DNA of 64,000 nt from Gnetum montanum. Taxonomy: Eukaryota > Streptophyta > Gnetopsida > Gnetales > Gnetaceae. Below, in pieces: positions 45,449-57,300 of this stretch. The position numbers were made by a program, and so were the translations under genes. Each line of letters opens with the position of its first letter. Within the stretch, counting starts at the first letter, position 1. A model generated the notes under the pieces. The model ran no database searches. It was not told where the DNA came from and saw only the letters and a list, made by a program, of their open reading frames with translations. Location: NCBI GenBank assembly GCA_015680685.1, contig MNCI01005255.1:124001-188000 (forward strand), in the 5' to 3' direction.

Positions 45449-45640
45449 CATGAAGTTTTCATGCTAGAAGTAGATCTTCTAGGCTAGGAGAAAGTATTTC
45501 ACATTGAGCATGAAGTTTCTACACTAGGGGAAAGTCTTCCAAGTTGGAAGCAAATATTCAATGCTAGAGGGGAGATCTTCCAGGCTAGGAGAAGTCTTCT
45601 ATGCTAAGCATGAAGTTTCTACACTAGGCATGTAGTTTCC
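45444..45640 (+). repeat. 20-bp minisatellite, right part
   Basis: Ten units of 19-21 bp, e.g. CATGAAGTTTCTACACTAGG and GGAAAGTCTTCCAAGTTGGA. It continues the register of 33470-33558, so the array predates TE4. Confidence 0.82.
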
Positions 45641-45885
45641 ACACTGAGGGGAGGGGTGTGTAAAGGTTCCATGTTGAAGGGGAAGGTTGTACCCCTCCAA
45701 GTTTAGGATAGGTGAGATCTACCCCCTTACAGGTGTTTCTAGTGTAGAAAAGTGTATACCCATCATAAAACTCACAAAATCATCATTTTTGGCTTACCAA
45801 AAGACATTTTTAACCCTTCCCCAAGCACAAATATTTATACTATGTAAATATTTTTTCTTGGGGGATAAAGATTTGACCACTTATG
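45641..45885 (-). repeat. Probable TE3 5' LTR, upstream part
   Basis: Non-coding sequence between the minisatellite and the TE5 RT homology. I assign it to the start of the TE3 LTR; the exact boundary is not visible. Confidence 0.35.
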
Positions 45886-45889
45886 AGGC

Positions 45890-46691
45890 ATTTTTAACTC
45901 AAAAATTGTAAAGTATATGAGATTGTACCCCATGGGTTATGATCCTCACATTTATAATGAAGTTTTACCTTGAGTTTCATAGGGTGAAGCTACATGATGA
46001 AAAATCATTACAACATGCAAATTTTGGTGGTCTTTTAGAAGTCATCTTTGATAGTTACCTTATTTAGGTCTCAAAAATTGATACAAATACACATGCTCAC
46101 ATTTTCTTAGGGACTATCACTATGTTAGACATCTGATTTGTGTAATCAATAGTTCAAATGAAATCATCTTGATACAGTTTCATGATCTCATCATGAATTT
46201 CCAAGGCTAAACCTAGTCTAATCTTGTGAACTTTTTCTTAATTGGTTTGATACTAGGGTTGATTATGATATTATGTTGCACTAGGCATGGGTCAAGACTT
46301 AGCATATCTTCATATGACTAGGCAAAGGCCTTAATGTTTTCTTGTAAGTCCTTGGTGATGTCCCAACCCTATTTAGGTCTTACTGAGAAACTTAGTTTTA
46401 TTTTTTTCTCCTCACCACTATGTGTCGATAGGGACCTCAATTAAAGCATCTTCAACAATGTCACTAGCCTCAAGGTTAAGGATCTTAACTAGTTTTTCAA
46501 GGCAGTCGAGGGATTTCTCTATCAAGGCTATGTGGTCGACTAGGCTCTTAGGCTTAAGATCTAAGTAATTGAGGTCAATGAATCATTCAACATCATCATG
46601 AGCTTCCCTTAGGCTTAAAGGTAAACTAATTTTCTTCTAAGTGTCCATACTCCAATTCTTGCATATCGATCATAAGCACATTCAACATCAC
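45890..46691 (-). pseudogene. TE5 reverse transcriptase fragment
   Basis: N-terminal RT exon of another Tat-like element, minus strand. An acceptor-like CACATAG precedes 46691. Homologous blocks: IALIEKSLDCLEKLVKIL with EASDIVEDALIEVP (TE6 has SLDWPKQLAQTL and EVSDVTKDSLIKVP), EIHDEIMKLYQDDFI, SNIVIVPKKM, LNKVTIKDDF and, last, PWGTISYTL near 45940-45914. The rest of the domain is missing at the TE3 junction. Confidence 0.68.
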
Positions 46692-47450
46692 CTATGTGAT
46701 AAAATGAGAAAATAATGTTAAAACAATGTAAAGTACTTTAGTGATAGTACATAGATGAGCCTAAATACATTAATCCAAAGGGCAAACAAGGATCAAAAAA
46801 TGTTAACCAAGGTTATAAGAGGTAGACTAAAGTAACTATGATGAATAAAAGTCTAAATAGTGCAAAATAAGGTTAAATGAAGGCTAAATGATGGTCAAAT
46901 GGGATCAAATGAAGGCCAAATAATGAACAAACGACATCCAATAAAGTAAAGCAAGGTTAAAACATGGTCTATAGAGGTAAATGAAGCCAAGTGATGGACA
47001 AATGATGACCTAATGATGGTCAAGCCCCATCCAATGATGTCGAACAATGTCAAAGCATGATCAAGAAAGGTCATAGGAAAGAGGATAAGATAAATGAGGT
47101 GAATCAGGGTTCAACTAATCTAGAATGAAGACAAATAATAGCCAAATGATGACAAATAAAGATAAATGATAGCTAAATGATGATTGGGTCCCATCAAATA
47201 ATGTTAAGAAAGGTTGAACAAGGCTAACCTAATGTCAAATGACATCCTTTGATGTCAACCCAAGGTAATTGAGATCCCAATGGTGTCAAATGATAGAAAC
47301 ATTTGGTGGAACAAGGAGAAATGATGATAAAATGACAAAAATGAAGTCAAATAACATCAAATAATAGGATGATGAAGGTCAATAATGCATAACAAGGTGG
47401 AATCAAGTCAAAACACAATGAAATAAGACCAAACTAGTCAAGGTGAGGAA
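46692..47450 (-). repeat. TE5 intron remnant with short-period minisatellite
   Basis: From about 46855 to 47430 the sequence is a degenerate array of short units around CAAATGATGG/AAATGATGAC with a period near 10-15 bp. It lies upstream of the TE5 RT exon, where the antisense-gene promoter sits in TE2. No gene is seen. TE6 ends at 47451; 47446-47450 (AGGAA) would be its TSD. Confidence 0.6.
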
Positions 47451-48684
47451 TGTAACGATGGAAAACGTCAGTTTCTGGAAATATTGAGTGGAGTTCCATG
47501 TACACAGTTTCAACCCTAGATCCGTGCAAGGGCTGTGCTAGAGAAAAGGAATCCTAGGTGCCTTGAACGATCTTGTCGATTAGACAAGGACTTACTTAAT
47601 TAGTAAATTTTGTAATAACCAGATTACAAGATTACAATTTTGATGAGGAGATATGATATCGGTAATCTCGAAGGTAATGAGAACGATGTAAACGATTCGA
47701 AGCAATTGCAAAATGTATGTAGATAGGATGCAATAAATTGGATTCAGAGAATGCACAATCCTAAGATCTAGGATTTGGCTTATAAAAAAATATGTTGAAT
47801 ACAATGATTGTAGGAAGACTTTGGTTTAGGCGAAGCACGTGCTAAGAATACGAAAGCTATTCAAAGATGAAACAAGCAAAGGCCAATCTACCTTGTTCTA
47901 GTCCATCTAGGTGCAAGGGAATCAGACCCAAAGTAGAATGTTTGCTAACAGGTAGTTTCTGATCAAAAGCTTTTGTCAGTCAACTTCAATGTTCTTACGG
48001 TTGCCGATCCTCTTTTGTTCTCTTGCTAATCTTCACCCAAAATTTGTCAACAATTGCCAATGAAAGAAATTTTCTCATAGAGAAAATTTACCAATCGAGA
48101 GAAATTTTTTGCCCACTCCTTGATCCTTTTCAACTAGAGTATTTATAAGGTTAGGGTCAGGAGAAAAACATGGTTTAGATGATGCATGTCTTGAACCTAA
48201 AAAATGTCATTGACTTGATGTGTTTGTGTTTGAAGCTTGCAGCGCTACGCTGCATTACGCTCTGAAGCGTAATGTGTCGTAATATACCCTTACTGGAGCT
48301 TTGGCAACAAACTGTTCTATAGTTATGCTGTAATACACTGGAGAGCATATTCTGATGTAAGAACTACTAATGCCTGAATTGTGTTATCTCCATGGTTGCA
48401 ACTAAATCAATCATCTACTTACTTTACGCTATGTTATGCTACATTACGCTGCATAGTGTAGCTTGGTGTAACATAGCAAACCTGCAAAAAATTGAAGTGT
48501 TGTCACTGCGCTTCCCTTGTTTTTATTTATTCTTTTTGGGGTTTATTACGCTACACTGCATAATGTAGCGTAATAGGCCCTTAGTCGAAAAGGGAACTTG
48601 CTAAGCTATGACTTGTCGCAAATCCTTACTTGAGTCGCAAGATTTTGATGAACCGTTAAGGCCTCGAAATTTCATGGTGTTTCA
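47451..48684 (-). repeat. TE6 3' LTR
   Basis: 1234 bp on the minus strand, TGAAACACC to CGTTACA. TATA box at 48142-48149. It shares with the TE2 LTR the GCGTAAT clusters and the ending TTTTCC-TCG. Confidence 0.9.
48142..48149 (-). promoter_or_regulatory. TATA box in TE6 3' LTR
   Basis: The minus strand reads TTATAAAT (context CCTTATAAATAC), at the same place in the LTR as in TE2. Confidence 0.6.
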
Positions 48685-48699
48685 ATGGCCCCTCTTTGT
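48685..48699 (-). other. Polypurine tract of TE6
   Basis: The minus strand reads AACAAAGAGGGGCCA just before the LTR TG, identical to that of TE2. Confidence 0.85.
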
Positions 48700-50258
48700 T
48701 GATGTTTAGGGGGATTACCTGAAAGACGTCGACAATGAATACGAAACACCAGAGAGGTAAAGACACCAACAACGTCTGTTAGCAACTGCTCAAATGTTGC
48801 TCTATCAAACCTGGAAGTGCAAAGGTAGGAGGAGGAGGATAGGAGGGATATTAAAGAAGTGAGAGGAGGGAGGTTTGGGGAAGACTCAAGCATGTGAACA
48901 ATTTTGCAAACAAGTTATTAGGCATCTTTTTGTGGGTGTTTCTTCGAGAGGTTACGCTGCTATACTGCATATGAAGGGCTTACATAAATGAGTTGTGTTA
49001 TGCCCGTATGGACTGGATGAGTTGTTTTGCATCCATTTTGCCTAGCTTTGCCCTTTTTTTTGTGCAAATTACATTCCATGAGGCGAGTTGTGTTATGCTA
49101 GTTCATGGACATGATGATGCGAAAGAATTGACTATATGCTCACATCCTGTACAAACAAAAGAAGAGGGTAAAGGTGGTTTCAAGGATAAGGGAAGGAGAA
49201 AGTGAAGTAAGGTGTCTGATGGAGGGAAAGACAGGGTTTTCACTCACAAGTAGTTAGGTTAGTCTAAGCAACCACCTCAGAACACTGTGACACCTCACCT
49301 CCTAGTGAATGCATTCTCGATCAATGCCATCGTAGCACATAACTTGCAAAACATAACAGAGAACAGAGAGCAAGAGCAATCATCCTAATTGCTAGGGAGG
49401 CTATTGAAACAAGTGTCATACGAAGCAAAAAGGAGAGCGCATGCCACAAAGAAGCGACCATAGAAAGAAGCAAGCGTCCCTTTGTTGATGCCGTGATTCA
49501 GGAAGTCACTATCCAGAGCCAGGTCCATCTTGCTCAAACGACTGGGCAAAGAACCAGTTAGATGAATCTACTAAGCTAGAGTTTGATGGTGATGATAGGT
49601 GAAGGCCACCAAGGTTATGGATGACCATAGTTTCTTTGGGGTCCTAAGTAGAAAAGTTGACCCCAGGAGTTGCAACTACAAAGTGGCTATCATAGCAACA
49701 TCTCCGAGGGGTTAGTAGTATGCCTTTCAGCATATCTAAAGAATTAGTAGGATGTCGATGGGGTAGCGGTGTTGCATCTATTCCAACACCCTATCCGATA
49801 TGTTTGATAGGGATGTAGTGCAAGAATGATCACACTTGCTTGCTTCATGGGTTACTTACTAGAAAATTCCAATTTTAATTCCTAGTGGGTTGTTGTTGCT
49901 AGTTTTAAGTCTCAGCAAACCATGGTCCCAGTTTAAAGTCTTGAAAAACTGAAGCATGCTAGTTTCATGTGGTAGCGGATGGTGGAAGAGCTAGTTTATG
50001 GTCCCAGCAGACCATGCTATGGATTTCATTTTTATGTTGTGACCCAGGGATAAGTCTGTGCTAGTTTAGCATCTTAGCAGATGGATGCTTACCTTGCCAG
50101 TTTCACATCATGGTGGACGGTTGAAAAATTTTCCAGTTTAGCATCGTGGCAAACGCATGTAAGAAATGCCAGTTTTATGTCATAGTGGACGTGTACAACA
50201 TTGCTAATTTTACATCGTAGCAGACGTTTGTTACCTTGCGTTTGAGCTGAGTCAACAT
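48700..50258 (-). other. TE6 3' untranslated region
   Basis: Contains the array of TGCCAGTTT-ACATCGTAGCGGACG-like units at about 49860-50245 (reverse of the TE1/TE2 arrays) and an ORF antisense to the element at 48993-49205 similar to one in TE2. No recognised domain. Confidence 0.7.
49860..50245 (-). repeat. 3' UTR tandem array of TE6
   Basis: About ten degenerate units of ~35-45 bp, each with a (T)AAACTGGCA-type core and a CTACGATG core on the minus strand. Same position as in TE1 and TE2. Confidence 0.78.
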
Positions 50259-51350
50259 TTAGATGTGGTACCGCTTCAGGTACATATGGTTCGCTGGATT
50301 CAGGAGTTCGTTGCCGTTAGTGTCCATTAGCCTGAATGCTCTGTTGTCATATGCACTGGCGACTAGGAAAGGACCTTTCTAGCTTATAGAGAATTTTCTT
50401 ATTGGTTCATGAATGCCTTTGAGAAGTAAGTCTCCTTTCTTGATCGATCGCTGATGTAGGTTATGATGATGCTTATATTTCTGCCTGTCTTGATACCTTT
50501 CAATGTTGTCGAGTGTCTGGATGCGTTTCTCCTCTACTAAGTCTAAATCTATGATCCTGGACTTGTTGTGTTGAGTCTCATTTATAACCATGTAGAGGAC
50601 CATTTGCAATGAGGGGATTTGTAGTTCCAGGGGTAACACTACTTCAGATTTGTAGACTAGGTTGTAGGGTGTCCTATCGGTAGCTGTTCTGCATGTCGTA
50701 CGATGGGCCCATAGCACATAGAGGATTTTTTAATGCCATCATTTTTTGTTGCTACTGAACATTTTCTTTAGTAAGTTGATGACCACCTTGTTTGTTGCCT
50801 CTTCTTGAACATTTTCTTGTGAGTAATAAGGTGAAGAAAAAGATTTCCTAATATCAAAGTTATTACAGAAAGATTTGGTTTCAACACTACTAAATTGTGG
50901 CCCATTTTTGGTCACAATAGTCATGGGAAGCCCAAACCTGGCTACTATATTATCTAAGATAAAATGGCAAACCTGTTGAGATGTAATCTTTTGTAGGGGA
51001 ATAACTTTGACCCAATTCATTAAATACTCGGTGGCGATGATGATGAAGCTATGTCCTGCGGAAGACTTAGGCGTGATAAGACCTATGATGTCTAGTTCCC
51101 ATAGTTGGAATGGCCAAGTGATCTGTGAAGTATGCAATTCAGTTGGTGACACATGTATTAGATTTTCGTAATGTTGGCATGTGTCACATGTTTTAACCTT
51201 GGTCGGGCAATCTCATTCCATGTATGGCCAATAATACCCTAGGCGTCTAATTTTAGCGGCCATGGCTCATGGGGCTATATGTCCCCCACATAGTCCTTCA
51301 TGGACTTCGCTAACTATTTGTTGCGCTTGGCCATTATTAACGCAGGTTAG
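50259..51350 (-). pseudogene. TE6 integrase
   Basis: Frames 51152-50739 and 50717-50379 carry LWELDIIGLITPKSSAGHSF (Asp), MTIVTKNGPQFSS (second Asp mutated to Lys in the TDNGPQF motif), NVQEEATNKVVINLLKKM (Glu) and YKSEVVLPLELQIPSLQM. The HHCC finger upstream includes CDTCQHY (51190-51168). Ends TAA at 50259-50261 after KRYHI. Nonfunctional. Confidence 0.86.
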
Positions 51351-51599
51351 CAATACTCCATCAAAAAAGCGTCTACAGAGAGTACTATCTCCAATGATGA
51401 CATATTGGCGGGCATGCTTGTGAATTGCATCTTTTTGTGTAGGTGTTAACTCGTGTGGTGGTTCGCCATGCAGAAGATAGGATTTAATGTTATCGTACCA
51501 TTATAACATTCCACCTATGCTGAGAGAAGAAATTTATGCTCCTTAAATGACAAGGTCTGTACATTCCATCATTAAAGTAGGACAAGTGGTAAAAAAATG

Positions 51600-51990
51600 T
51601 CGTGGCATGTTTAAAGCCAGTGTGGCTAGTGCATCGGCTATAGTGTTTTCATTACACAGCATGTGTTGGAAATCAGTTGTCATAAATTATTTCAAAAGAT
51701 CTTTAGCCATATCGCAATAGGGCTGCAGATGCACAACTTTGCAGGCATAGACCCCTGTGATTTGATTGATGAAGAGCATCGAATCGCCTCGGATTTCTAG
51801 GTTTTGAACATTGAGTTTCCTAGCTGTTAACAATCCCCTAAGGAGTCCCTCATACTCTACCACATTGTTTGTACAAGAAAATACTAGGTAGTAAGCCAAT
51901 GGATGAACATTCTCAGGGGAGAGCGTAATGATAGCGGTAGCACTGCCACCTCTAGTAGTCGAAGCTCCATTGAAGTATAACGTTGCTTCG
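51600..51990 (-). pseudogene. TE6 archaeal-type second RNase H (aRH)
   Basis: LYFNGASTTRGGSATAIITLS, CTNNVVEYEGLLRGLLTA, IRGDSMLFINQITGVYACK and NENTIADALATLAL. The last Asp of ADAL is kept; the first catalytic Asp is Asn. Tat-clade marker. Confidence 0.87.
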
Positions 51991-52019
51991 AGGCCTGTCG
52001 ATATAGAGGTTTAATTATG

Positions 52020-52500
52020 TATATGTTCATCAAGAAACTTGGGTTCTATCATGGCTTGATCGTTAACTGGTGTGTTGCAAGCTAGTCAACTATCGCTGGG
52101 CTTTTTGTGGAAGATTGGCCAACGTAGTGCAAGTTGAATTCTACTGTGATGGCTTTCCAGTAGGCTATCCTACTGCTTTCGTATAAATTATTTGTGATGG
52201 CCCAAATAATGTTGTTTTTAAAAATTATATTTACTTGGCTATGGAAAAGATAGTGCCTACATTTTTTGAGTGCAAACACCAATGCCAAACAGTTATGCTC
52301 TACTTCATTATACTATGTTTTGTACACAAATAGAGCATGTCTTAGATAATAGATAGGAACTTCTAACCTGTCATCCCTTCTTTGGCACAACAACATAGCT
52401 ATAGACACCTTTGATCTTGCTAGGTATATGGAGAAAGGTTGATCCCTTTGTGGCGGGAAAACCATTGGCAAATGTAATAGCTCTTTCTTCATATTGTCAA
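52020..52500 (-). pseudogene. TE6 RNase H
   Basis: QPFSIYLARSKVSIAMLLCQ, VPIYYLRHALFVYKT, then MALVFALKKCRHYLFHSQVNII and ESSRIAYWKAITVEFNLHY. Confidence 0.82.
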
Positions 52501-53735
52501 ATGCACGTTGGCAGTTCTCAGTCCATTCGATGTTAACCCCTTTCTTAAGTAGATGTTGCATGGGGTGCAACTTGTCTGTTAATCTTGAGATGAACCACCT
52601 GATAAATTGCAACCTACCTTGTAGCCCACGTAGTTCTTTGAGGGTTGTAGGTGGTGCTAGATTAACGATGGCTTTAATCTTGTTAGGGTTAACTTGGATG
52701 CTAGTCTCTGATACCACAAACCCCAACATGCACCTGGTTTTGACTCTGAACACACATTTTCTTGGGTTGAGCCGTAGGTCATGTCTGAGACATTATTTAA
52801 GGATTCACTCTAGGTCTTCTAATTGATCTTCCAACTTCTTAGATTTGACAGCTATGTTATCTAGGTAATTGTTCAATCTCTCTAAGAGGTAATCACTAAA
52901 GATGTACGTCATAGCACTTTGATAGGTTTCTCCAGTGTTTTTTAACCTGAAAGGAATCATGGTATAACAAAAAGTTCCCTAAGGGGTCATGAAAGTCATA
53001 GTCAATTGGTGTTTTGGGTTGATACGAATTTGATTAGAGCCAGAAAACCCATCCATAAAGGATAGTAATGCATGGCCAGCTATTGTATCGATAAGTTGGT
53101 CGATACTCGATAATGGGAAGTTGTCTTTAATCATGGCCTTATTTAGATCGTAGAAGTCTATATAGATGCGTATTCCTCCTATTGTTAGAGACAACTATGA
53201 TGTTTGAAACCCAGTTTGAATAATCGATTGCGTGAATGAAACCAGCTTGATATAGCTTAGTGATTTCATCACCCACTGCTAACGTGATTTGAAGCTTAAT
53301 CTTCCATGCTTTCTATTTAACTACTTTGATATGCAGGTCTAAAACTATGTTGTGCTGTATTAGCCTTGGGTATAAACTAGGAATATCTTCGTATGACCAT
53401 ATGAACACTATAATGTTATCTTGGAGCACTCGAGATATATCGCTCTACGTTTTTTGGTCAAGCAGAAAACTAACTTTTAGAGTTTTGCTTCCTCCTTTAT
53501 GCATAACCACAGGGACCTTAATGAGGGAATCCTTGGTCACATCACTAACTTCTAGGTCTAGGGTTTGGGCCAATTGTTTTGGCCAATCTAGGGATACTTC
53601 TGACATTGCTATGATTGTATCACAAAGGGAAGCGTCAATTCCTATCAGTGCGTGATTGGGCTGTCTAATAATTTCCCCGTACGGGCCTGTTAAGGTTAGA
53701 GGTGTGAGTAAAGCTACATCCATTTGTGAATTGAC
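52501..53735 (-). pseudogene. TE6 reverse transcriptase (start of second pol exon)
   Basis: The exon begins VNSQMDVALLTPLTLTGPYGEI directly after an acceptor-like TTTTGCAG ending at 53736. RT blocks: YIDFYDLNKAMIKDNFPLSSIDQL, LLSFMDGFSGSNQIRI, GTFCYTM, NYLDNIAVKS (catalytic YVDD decayed to YLDN, ~52870) and LKELRGLQGRLQFIRWF. Stops present. Confidence 0.87.
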
Positions 53736-54187
53736 CTGCAAAACTGCCAAAAATGGTGGTTGTTACATTATTTTTGTCGATCTATTGAAATGATAGAAGG
53801 TTTTCTTGTTTTAGTGGTACATGTTAAAGGGCTACCAGTTTAAGGTCCTAGCGGGCCATTACCATATGCATGGTTTGTGAGAAAGTGGTAAGCTTGATTT
53901 CCTAGATGTTAGCGTAAGACTTCTGTGAACTATGATGAGGAGTGTAACGTGGCAAGTGTAGCATGTTGAGACAGCTAATTTAGAATTTTGTGCAGACCGT
54001 AGTTAATGTGACTAGATTACGAGATGATGAGCTACACGTTAGTTTAGGGTCTTTTCGAACCATAATCCATACAATATCTACAAGATTAATGCTATGACCT
54101 TCATGCTTCATCTTGCATTGACATACCTACGTTTCGGGAAAGTTCCGTATTGATCGGATATGAAAATAGTTAGCTTCAAAAATTACA

Positions 54188-54195
54188 TTTATAAG
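54188..54195 (+). promoter_or_regulatory. TATA-like box of TE6 antisense gene
   Basis: TTTATAAG about 125 nt before the ATG at 54315; identical octamer in TE2. Confidence 0.5.
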
Positions 54196-54314
54196 TCAAT
54201 GGTTCGTTCTCAAAGCAGATTGTAATCATTGTGAATTTGAATTTGGCTATAGTAGAAGAAATGCAAGAGCAAGGCGTAAGCAAAAAATTTTGCAAAGGTT
54301 GTCCAATCGTAACC

Positions 54315-57300
54315 ATGGTGCCAAAGACTATAGGAAAACATGTCAAATTGGAAAAAATTGATGAAGTGCAGGAGAGTTTGTAGCAAGTTTTGAAGGCCAG
54401 GGTCAAAACGCAAGAGGGTACTCCACTCGCCTGGTAAGTCGTCCTTTACCCTCCTGCCTAATTATTATTTTCGTTGTTATGGCATCACAATTGTATCTAT
54501 TTCTAGGATGTGTATTACATTGGGCATTGACACCTGGTTGCATGGGTTAAGCTATGGTAGTTTGTAATATTACCCTTATCACCATTGTCAGAGATAGACC
54601 TTGTGTTGTTACAAGGGTTTGGATGACCTCGGGCAATGCTGTGCAAACACAATGCATAATTGGAGGTGTCTAGGTGTTGTACCCTTATGTAGTATGCATA
54701 GGATTCCATTGTCTTGCCCATAATGATTGCATGTTACACTGATGTAATATGTGGTGTTACTTCTATCACCATTGCCAGAGACAAACCTTGCAGTGTCACA
54801 AAGGGTTTGGGTGGTTTTGGTAATGCATTTCTAGCTTAACTTGCAGTTGTCTGGGAGTTAAGGTAATGGAAATCCTGGTATTGCATAATGGATTTTTATA
54901 AGCCTTATTCTAACTTCATTAATGTTTCTAAATTATTTTTTCTAATGGTGATGGTGTTTCATTGTAAAAGATTACGCTAAAGCCCATTCTGATCGTCTTG
55001 GACATTGTGGGCATTCTATGTTGTTCACATGTCCCCGTGGCCAATGTTCCTCCTTCTCATACTCATGTAAAGGAGGAGGTGGTTTGGTTTCAAAGAGGTG
55101 CATGAGAGTTTTTGTAGTTTTTATTTTGTAGTTTCAATGTAATTATTTGGTCACATCTTTTGACCGAGACAACCACCGCCATTCTAGAGACGCTACTAGT
55201 TGAGTCAACGCAGAGCATCTTAATGTTTCTGGTGGATAGCTCAATTGAAACCATGCAGGTGCAAGATCGTAAATAGAGTGCCAAGGGTTTGAGGCATTTA
55301 TCTTGGATCTGGGATATGCCCAGGTTTAATTGTTATCAAGCCTATAAGAATCTGTTTGTGGCTCGTCACCTTACAACCTACTTCAAGAATCTACCTGACA
55401 TTGTGTATTATGCAAACAGGTAAGTCTCTTCATAGTGTTATGATGTGCTAACCATTTCTTGAATTTGTGTCAAGTATGAACAATTATCTACATTCTGTGG
55501 TGTAGGTTTTTCATCAATAAGGATGGTCTCCAAGGTGATAAAGATACGTTGTTTGTAACTGAAATGGCCATAAAGGAGTTTACCTCTATTAGCAATGTAC
55601 ATGTTGGTGTTATGGAACAACTAGAATTGGAAATCCCACATTACCCTAATCACTATGTTAAATTTTTCACCAAGTGAAAAAGGCTCAGATGGCTGGATAA
55701 GGAGTGGACTTTGGATCGTCCTCTCACCATCGCAAATGTGCAAGAGAAAATCCCACCATTTCCTTCACCCTTCAGACGTAGTAAATCACACTGGCATGCT
55801 TCATTGCACAATCTTACGGGACAGAAACAATGTATAAAATCTTTTTATTTTGCTATATTATCTAAAGCATTGTTTTACGTTCACAGTTAAGGAATCATAG
55901 GAGATTACGCTTATGGCTTCCGAGCATGAAGCGAGTAGTCTTTTCTTTCATTATGGTGACATAAAAGAAGCACAACGTTGGCTCAACCATAGTGTGGCCC
56001 TAGTTGCCCTAACTAGTAACCTCCGAGTAGCTGGACTAATGAAAATATTTTTGGCTATACCCCCTGACATCACCGCGGGTGAAATGTTAACCCTAGTTAA
56101 CTCCTTCAGCAAAGAAGCTGAGCATCTCTACATACACATGTGTAATTTACGTGTAAGTTTTGATATTGATGCTCAATTGTTCGCTGACATTTTTGGCGTT
56201 TCCTCTGATGGCCTTCTGGTAGAACAAAAGTCAAAGAGGATTTGTAAGCATCAAAAGGAGATAGAGAAGTGGCTAGAGGTTAACAAAGAAGTGAAAGGAA
56301 TCCCTGTTAATAAAATCGAGCTGAAGGTGGCTCATACCATTTATCTCATCTTTCAAGCCTACGCCTTCCCCAAGTTGCTTTCCTAGGGGAGAATCCTTAC
56401 CATAGAGTAGGCTTGGATCATGCGGGAGGTTATGGAGGAGGGAACATGGTATAATTTTTCCAGTTACTTCACTGAAGGTCTACAGGCTGAAATGTGAAGC
56501 TTGAGTCCTACTTCAAAGTGCATTTCACCTTCTTCATAGCTTGCTTTCGAAGTTTTTCCAAATTCTTGGTGGTTTAGAGTGATAGAATCTGGCTGGAGAA
56601 GGATCGTAATTAGATTTTCAAACCTGGGATTTCCTAGGTTTTTGGCACTAACCGATCGCAAGATCCCCCTAAAGGCATTGGGGATTCACTTTTACTTACG
56701 ACTAAGAGTTTGGTGGTGCCTTGTACATAGGGCCAGGACAGTGTAGATGGAGTACTCCCTTCTTACACTGGTAGTGTGTCAAGGGGGAAATGCCTTGCAG
56801 CAGAAGTAGTGGATTCTTTAGTCCAGCAGAAAAAACATCGTCCAACTGTGGAGTTCGTTGGTATGACTAGTGTAGAGGGAAAGAGGTTGCAAGTTAAATT
56901 TCATAGGAACGATCCCCCAGCTGGTAAGTAGAGAGATGTGTAATTAGTTTATATATTTGTTATGCTGCGTATAGATGTGGCATCATGTAACGTTTGTAAG
57001 TGTTTTGATTAACTATTTTTTAGCAGAAAAAGGGAAAAATGTGGAGGAGTTGACCCCTGAAACAGGAGAAATAGTCATACAACATGAAGAAGGGGGCCCA
57101 ATTTTGGAAATGGAGGCCCTGTTAGTAATGTAGGTGGCACACAGATTCCTATGCCCAAAGAAGATACTGAAGTAGAGGATGCCAAAGTCCTTTCGCATGA
57201 GCTAGGAAAAGAGGATCAGCTTGTCACTAGTGAGTTTGACTTTTCCTCAGAGGGTAGCCTCACGTTACTTCCATTGAGGATTTTGTTGAATTGAGTTTTG

